Source: Protopterus annectens
Lineage: Eukaryota; Chordata; Ceratodontiformes; Protopteridae
Direction of reading: 5' to 3'
Length of the DNA: 64,000 nt
Assembly (NCBI RefSeq): GCF_019279795.1
Contig: NC_056743.1
Coordinates: forward strand, 629,986,215-630,050,214
Numbering within the stretch: position 1 is the stretch's first letter; each line of letters starts with the position of its first letter. The position numbers and the translations under genes were made by a program. This document shows positions 58,404-64,000 of this stretch, in pieces. The notes under the pieces were generated by a model, which saw only the letters and a program-made list of their open reading frames with translations, was not told the origin of the DNA and ran no database searches.

Positions 58404-58850
58404 GACAGGCATTTGAATTTCAGACTTCAGGTTTCTAAATGTTTAAGTCCTTACATATTTGATAGTGCAGTTGTAGCATTGTTGCCTCACAGCTATAGGT
58501 TTTCTGGTTTGATTCTTGGCTGGGGTGCCTTCTGTGTGGAGTCTGCATCTCATCCCTGTGTTTGTGTGGATTTGCTCTGCTGTCTTGCCATTTTACAAAG
58601 ACATGTGTCTGCAGTATTTCTCCCTGGGCCTCTGCTGAAAATTGTTTTTGTTCTGTCAGAAGTAAAATTGACAGGCATTTGAATTTCAGACTTCATATTC
58701 TTCAGAAAATACATAGTAACACAACCTTTTATTCTAGCAATTTTCTAAGTTTATAATATGCATATTTGAAATTTGTCCTTATTTTTGGGACTGTATTACC
58801 CCATTATTGGCTTTGTCCAGGTTGTTTGTGCTAAGGTTGACAGCTATGGC
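58404..58850 (+). mobile_element. MITE fragments with an inserted SINE fragment
   Basis: The MITE phrase 'gacaggcatttgaatttcag' occurs at 58404 and again at 58668. The second is followed by 'cacaaccttttattctagca' and 'attttctaagtttataa'. Between them (58466-58620) is a degenerate SINE of the 19108 family ('gcattgttgcctcacagcta', 'cttggctggggtgccttctg'). The duplicated phrase suggests the SINE landed in the MITE, or that the segment was duplicated. Confidence 0.65.
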
Positions 58851-58984
58851 AAGAACTGAATTCACTGAATATGTTTGAGGGCTGTATTCCCTCTTTACTG
58901 GGTTTGTCCAGGTGTTTTGTGCTAAGAGGTTGACAGCTATGGTGAGAACTGAATTCATTAAATGATAGCCATTTATGTTTCCGT

Positions 58985-59312
58985 CTTCCTCTCTTTCACA
59001 AAGCAGCTGATTTGGCGTAGTGGTATGTTGCTCTGACTGTTTTGCACAGGGACATTGGTAGTAAAATGTATGGTGGTAACACAGCATTTTTCTTTCACAA
59101 AGCAGCTGATTTGGCATATTGGTATGTTGCTCTGTCTCTTTTGCACAGGGACCTTGGCAGTAAAATGTATGGTGGTAACACAGCATTTTATTCTAGCAAC
59201 TTTCCAAGATTATACAAGCAATGTTTAATGTGTCCCTGGTTTTTGACTTTTTGACCCACCCCCCCCAATAAATTTGGCTTTTTCCAGATTTCTTGTGCTT
59301 CGAAGTTGAGAT
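58985..59312 (+). mobile_element. Tandem 107-bp duplication and MITE end
   Basis: A segment of about 107 bp containing 'tcacaaagcagctgatttgg', 'tggtatgttgctctg' and 'gtaaaatgtatggtggtaac' is present twice in a row (58990-59096 and 59093-59199). 'tttggcgtagtggtatg' looks like a tRNA A box. From 59186 the sequence becomes the MITE 3' half ('acagcattttattctagcaa', 'gtccctggtttttgac', 'ccagatttcttgtgcttcga'). Confidence 0.65.
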
Positions 59313-59384
59313 GCAGTTGAGTATTGAGTAGATTTTACAAGGAGCTAAGAGCTGCAGGGGAAGAGAAGTTTAGTGCTGCTTATG

Positions 59385-59475
59385 CTAAGTCAGCTTGCAT
59401 TGTTAATAGCACAACAGTTTGTGTACTTGCTTTTGATGCAGAAGGTTGTTGGTTCTACTCCCACAAGGGGTGAAT
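59385..59475 (+). mobile_element. tRNA-like SINE fragment
   Basis: A-box-like 'taatagcacaacagtttgtg' and B-box-like 'gttgttggttctactccca' occur about 35 bp apart, followed by 'caaggggtgaatgctgccg'. The spacing fits a tRNA-derived SINE promoter; no acceptor stem is seen. Confidence 0.5.
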
Positions 59476-59722
59476 GCTGCCGTACTGAAAAAGTTAAGAT
59501 ACTAACTATGAGCCTGTTATCAGTTTGCCATCCATTTCCTATTGCAATATTACTAGCTTATCATTTTTAATGTAATATAAGCAATTTATTCCTCAGGGGC
59601 ATCAGACCCTTTATTTTTTGATGAAACCATGAAATATAAAGGTGTTTGCTAGCAGCAACCTCTTCATTAGTTACAGATTTATTTAATGTGGAATTATTTA
59701 GATGACTTTTTAATTCAGAGAT

Positions 59723-59792
59723 TGTGCATATTTACTGATAATGGTGGACTGTAGAATTGTGCATATTTACTGATAATGGTGGACTGTAGAAG
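59723..59792 (+). repeat. 35-bp perfect tandem duplication
   Basis: 'attgtgcatatttactgata' plus 'atggtggactgtaga' occurs twice in a row without change, so it is recent. Confidence 0.9.
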
Positions 59793-60296
59793 TTTGAGTA
59801 GACTTTTATGATGGAAATGTTCTGAACTGGGCAGTTTTGTCATTATGGGTGTATGCGTTTTGTTTCATTGTTTACTGGAAAATTGTTCAAAACAATAGGA
59901 AGGTGTATCAAACAGCACATGTATGTTTCATATGCAAGGGGCCTATGATTTGAAAACAGCCCAGAATTAATCTTTATCTGCTACTGGTAAAATGTATTTT
60001 CTTTGAATGTGGGTTTCAATGCTGTTTCAATGAATATGAGTTTTAAGGGCAGAGAAATTTTAATGTTAAGTTTGTTTAGCAGATGTCTTAGTGTTTGTGC
60101 TGTAAAATGCAAAATAAAACTTTAAAATGAAGTCCAAATCATCATAGAATTAAATTAGTATGCACATTAGTGTTTATAGTAAATGGAGTGAAATAGCCAA
60201 GTAATGGATCATTGGAATGGCTGCAGAGGGAGGCTCCATTCGACCATGATTTTGTGAGGGGGAAGGGCGGCAAACTTAAAAACAGCCCCAGCTGAA

Positions 60297-60592
60297 CTAT
60301 ACCTCCCGACTGTCCAGATTTTCAAAGAATGAATAGATTTTTGCTTCTTATTTTTGGTTTGTTCCTCATAAAATTTGTGGTTTTCTGGCAAATCATTTAG
60401 GAATTAAGTCACTAAATAATGACACACTGAGTTTCAGACTTCATAACCTTCAGAAAAATGCATGCTAAAGTAAGACCTGTTCTATCAACTGTCTCAGTTT
60501 ATACAAGAGCAATTTTTAGTACTGTTTATATGTTCCCCCAATATATTTGGCCTTGTCCAGATTTATTGCATTAACAGGTTGAGAGGTACATG
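60297..60592 (+). mobile_element. MITE, CCTCTCAAC family, full length
   Basis: Best plus-strand copy, about 295 bp. The left end is 'tatacctcccgactgtccag'. Interior phrases are 'gttcctcataaaatttgtgg', 'ttttctggcaaatcattta' and 'gagtttcagacttcataacc'. The right end is 'aacaggttgagaggtacatg'. The termini are inverted (CCTCYCRAC against GTTGAGAGG) and flanked by TA on both sides. It has no coding capacity. Confidence 0.88.
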
Positions 60593-60607
60593 CAAATAAA
60601 TTGCTTT

Positions 60608-61162
60608 ATAGAATTAGGCATAGCCAAACCTCTCAACTGTCCCTGATTTTGGCTCAAAATGTTGCTCTTCCCCCTAATAATCCCTCCGCAAAATAGCAAT
60701 TTTGGAAGAAAACATGGAGGGTTTACAATTAAGAAAGAACTGTAATAATCAGAGTTATAGATTACCTTTATTTCAGAAATGCATGTAGATTATTTTATTT
60801 TGTCAGCTGCTCAACTTAGCTGTACTAATATTAAAGTGTCCCTTCTTTGACAGGTTCCCAGCTGTATTGTGTGGCTATTTTATATTTTTACATGACATTT
60901 TTGGTCCATTTTTCATAAAATTGTGTTTTTTTTGCAAATTAGTGACAAATCATTAAAGACTGAAGTTAGAAAATAATGACAGACATTTGAGTTTCAGATT
61001 TCATACCATTCAGAAAATTCATACTAATGCAAGACCTATTCTATTATCTTTCTAAGTTTATAAGAGCAATATTTTAAAAATTGTCCTTATTTTTGGGCCT
61101 TTGTCCCACTTATTTGTATGGCTTTGTCCAGATTTCTTGTTCTGAGGTTGAGAGGTATGACA
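60608..61162 (+). mobile_element. Longer MITE-family copy
   Basis: It starts 'aaacctctcaactgtccctg', has about 250 bp of unrelated sequence, then family text from 60889 ('tttggtccatttttcataaa', 'cagacatttgagtttcagat', 'ttctaagtttataagagcaa', 'ggctttgtccagatttcttg') and ends 'ctgaggttgagaggtatga'. The extra 5' segment may be a longer ancestral form or an insertion. Confidence 0.75.
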
Positions 61163-61169
61163 AATGTGT

Positions 61170-62330
61170 CAGGGCCATCAGAGTTAGCCAGAGACATTTC
61201 AAATTGTGACATACTTGTTGCACCTCACTCCCCGATGTAGTGACTCTGGATGTGTCGAAGCAAGGCAAGGAGTAGTTATGCAGTGTAAATGTGCAGAGTA
61301 TCCCCCCATCCAAGGTAGATACAAGTACTAGAGTGGCTTTTCATCTGTCCTTGATTTTTGCAGAATGGTCTGGTTTCTGTCATATTTTTTGTACTGTTGA
61401 TTTACGCTTATTACTCAAAGTGCCTATTGCTCTGTGTTTAAGTAGCAATACTTTAATGACCATCAGGTAAGCTTGGCTGAGATCGTAAGATGCAAGTAAG
61501 CTTTAATAAGCATACTGTTAAAGAATTGCCAACATTGAAAGCCTTTCTGTTGTTGCCATGTAGAAAATACTTAACTAGATAATGTATAAGCCTTGGGTAT
61601 TGAAATGCATATGACAGTATTTGTAATAAAGGACAGGATTACATTATTTTAAGAAGCTCATTACACTTGGAGACTTCCAGTCATCTCTGCAGGCTTTACC
61701 CGTAAACTAAACAGAATGCCAATCATGTGGTCCATAACCTGTACAGTAATCCTTTTAAGCAATGTATCTTGAGCTTATTTCTTGTTTGCTTTTCATTTTT
61801 TACTTTGATCATGTTTTCTCCATGAAACAAGTAGATAGTTGTCAGGAAGCAGGTCTTTTTTTGGATAAGAAACATTTTTACAAGTGGGGACATCAGAGAT
61901 TTCTACTTTCAGCATGTTACTTGGTACTTTAATAAAGCTGAATATAAATTATAATTAGAACTGCAGTGCAAGAGGTGGTCTGAGTTGAGTGCTGCTTGTT
62001 TTTCTTATACTTGATTTTGACTGGCATTCCATTAATTTATTTAAAAAGTAATTTATTTTTTCATGCCTCACAACCTATTTGTTTCCATCTAGATATTAAG
62101 TAAGCTGTTATGCAGTCAATGCATTGAAATATTTTTATTCTTCTACACTTCATTTTGTCTTGATTGGATTCTCATAATGACGGTTTGGCACCCAGGGCAG
62201 TGTATTTAGTTAGTTTTTGTGGTTTTGAGCATAGCTCCTCCCCTTTCTAGTTGGCCACACCCCTTCAAATTGACCCCACCCATTCAGCTGTCTCCTGCAG
62301 CCCCCCTTTGATTTGAAGTCATCAGCCGCC
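61170..62330. other. Upstream Notch intron, no gene recognised
   Basis: Only chance frames. No EGF-like exon was found on the minus strand. Confidence 0.35.
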
Positions 62331-62334
62331 ACTG

Positions 62335-62870
62335 ACACTACCTGGGTACTCTCTGTAGCTTTAAACCATGTGCCTGTAACTGCACAGCTGTCTACATTCT
62401 TTAGGGTGAGGAGGATTTAGAGGGAGTTTAGCTTTTTGTTTAGGCTCCTGGCAGTGAGAAGTAACACCTTCAGGTTCAGTTGAGTTGATGTAGCTATGTC
62501 ACCTAAAAAGGCAAGGGAAGGATAAAGTTTTAGCCAGTATTCAAAAGCCTAGAGGGGACAGGTGCAGACCAAACCTGGCAACGAAACATGGTTTGCTAAC
62601 CATGTCTTCTCATGATGACAAATACTGGATCCCCATAGAATGACACCAGAAACTCAGCCAATTGTTAAAATCAATCCCCTTTTACTGGTATTGTAGCATC
62701 ACTCTTGGTGAAGGTAATATACTGCAGAATGCTAAGCTGATACCAGCCTGAGACACATAGTCAGAGAGATCTATAATGTCTCTCTTCATATAGTCCAGAG
62801 AGGTATATCTCAGGTCATTTACACCTACATGGACTACGATGGAATCATACTGGCACATATCTCCTGTGAA
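62335..62870 (-). mobile_element. CR1-like LINE fragment: ORF1 esterase to endonuclease start
   Basis: 'tagctttaaaccatgtgcct' reads on the minus strand as the AVTGTWFK endonuclease block. 'tatagtccagagaggtatat' reads as YTSLDY of the ORF1 esterase-like domain, both as in the LINE at 43478. No RT is present, so both ends have been lost. It stops sharply where a different LINE fragment begins. Confidence 0.8.
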
Positions 62871-62884
62871 CCAGTTCTCACTGA

Positions 62885-63415
62885 AACCATCAAAAATGCC
62901 TCAACAATTAAAGCTTACTGCAACTATCCTTGACAATCTACCTGGTGAATAACTTACAATAACAGCTGAGGCCATTGCAGATCTAGTTTCAATTCTGATA
63001 AATCGATCTGTATTTGAAAACAAAGTCCCCTCACTATGGAGAAAAATCATTATCCCACTGCAGGAAATCCTAATCAATACAGAACTTTTAAACTATAGAC
63101 AACTTTCCATCTTTTCACCCCTTTCAAAAATATCAGCAAAATATATTCAGAAGCAAATTATCAGCTCTCTAATAGATAACCAGCTTCTGTCTTCAACCCA
63201 ACATGGCTTCCGTCCACATCACAACACATCAACTACTTTGCTGAGGTTTGTTAATACTGTCAACACCATAGAAATGCCAGAAGCCTAGTTGCCATCATCT
63301 CTCTACACTTATCAAAAGTTTTTGATACTGTCTCCCACCAGAAACTCTTACATATACTCTATTTCCAAGGGCTCAACACCTCTTCACTGCACTGGTTCCA
63401 TAGCTATTTCTGAAA
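62885..63415 (+). mobile_element. Second-type LINE reverse-transcriptase fragment
   Basis: The plus strand encodes, with frameshifts, LWRKIIIPLQ, SKISAKYIQKQIISSLIDNQ, LLSSTQHGFRPHHNTSTTLL and, beyond a frameshift, SLHLSKVFDTVSHQ (motif A, with His-Leu-Ser-Lys for the usual Asp-Leu-Ser-Lys). The style is closer to the L2-like element at 21595 than to the CR1-like copies. It is truncated at both ends. Confidence 0.75.
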
Positions 63416-64000
63416 GAGAGCAAAAGCAGTGAAATAATTACATACACTTTAATATGGTAAGTGCTTTCACACCCGAAAAATGGTGTTTCTTCAGGGCATT
63501 AAAACAACAAAATACAGCATTTAAATACAAAAGCTAATCATCTCCAATTAACTCATTAAAATCAGCCTATCAAAATGAATCCGTTGCTCAACATCCTATT
63601 AAAGCACTACACTGTTAGCTTAGTCATCTAAACATATGACAGCATACATTATAAAAATGATTTTTAATATTTCATCTAAACATCAGATGCTTGTTTAAGA
63701 AAGAGGTTTATCTTTTATTCTGGCCTCTGGCATTGATTATGCTTCAACCATTTTGGATGTAAAGCTGTTCGCATGTAATGTTACGCTGAAAACTATGTTT
63801 GCAGGTGACGCTATACAATTTCCTTTTATAAAAACAAGTATTTATTTACCTACATTGAGTCCTACTCTTGAAACCTTTTGTAATGTCTGTGAATACAATT
63901 AAGTACAGGTACTTAACGTATCAAATAGAAATAAGAAGTTTAATAATTTAACTAGAGACCAATATACTGCTTTGCAGTCTTTACAACAAGATACTAGTCT
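63416..64000. other. Upstream Notch intron, dispersed-repeat fragment only
   Basis: 'ggtaagtgctttcacacccg' and 'tttcttcagggcattaaaac' at 63457-63510 resemble the fragment at 19740. Nothing else was recognised. Confidence 0.35.

Noticed and set aside
59385..59475. Functional tRNA gene
   Set aside because: A and B box likeness is present but the acceptor and anticodon stems do not form; it is a SINE-type relic.

Overview
This is vertebrate genomic DNA, AT-rich and full of transposons. It lies inside one large Notch-receptor gene read on the minus strand. Only five short exons are real host coding sequence. They are found by coherent reading frames, GT/AG splice sites and phases that match from exon to exon. 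From 5' to 3' of the gene: 55625-55513 (EGF repeat 34), 33570-33053 (EGF 35, EGF 36, LNR-A, LNR-B), 31819-31409 (LNR-C, start of the heterodimerisation domain, S1 region), 28278-28109 (end of the heterodimerisation domain, S2 region) and 17055-16839 (membrane segment and start of the RAM region). The introns are about 21.9, 1.2, 3.1 and 11.1 kb, with further intron beyond both outer exons. EGF numbering is by comparison with Notch1. The sequence mixes Notch1-like and Notch2-like signatures, so I call the family but not the paralogue.

The kind of organism is inferred from repeats and intron size. There are tRNA-derived SINEs of a type common in fishes, CR1-like and L2-like LINEs, piggyBac remains, MITEs, long (CA/GT)n tracts and many minisatellites. 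A fish-like vertebrate with a large genome (bichir or lungfish type) fits, but the sequence does not settle it.

Layout. 1-16.8 kb: downstream intron with a decayed piggyBac gene split by repeats and a 42-bp minisatellite, two foldback elements, a CR1 3' end whose tail has become a 24-bp minisatellite, a cluster of MITEs, and possible decayed retroelement coding. 17-28 kb: 48-bp minisatellite, SINE, and an L2-like LINE of about 5 kb whose endonuclease region has expanded into some 20 copies of an 83-bp unit. 28-34 kb: Notch exons and a foldback element. 34-56 kb: the giant intron with SINEs, one CR1-like LINE on the plus strand, two more on the minus strand (one inserted in the tail of the other), unrecognised decayed coding, and a fourth foldback element. 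56-64 kb: upstream intron with more CR1, MITE and LINE fragments.

Most unusual observations: (1) a family of four foldback elements that share a core and a GGGTCTA terminus but have arms with no obvious similarity between copies, with 9-10 bp flanking duplications; (2) a Notch LNR-A module lacking exactly the first and fifth cysteines, which normally pair with each other, together with an altered S3 cleavage position.
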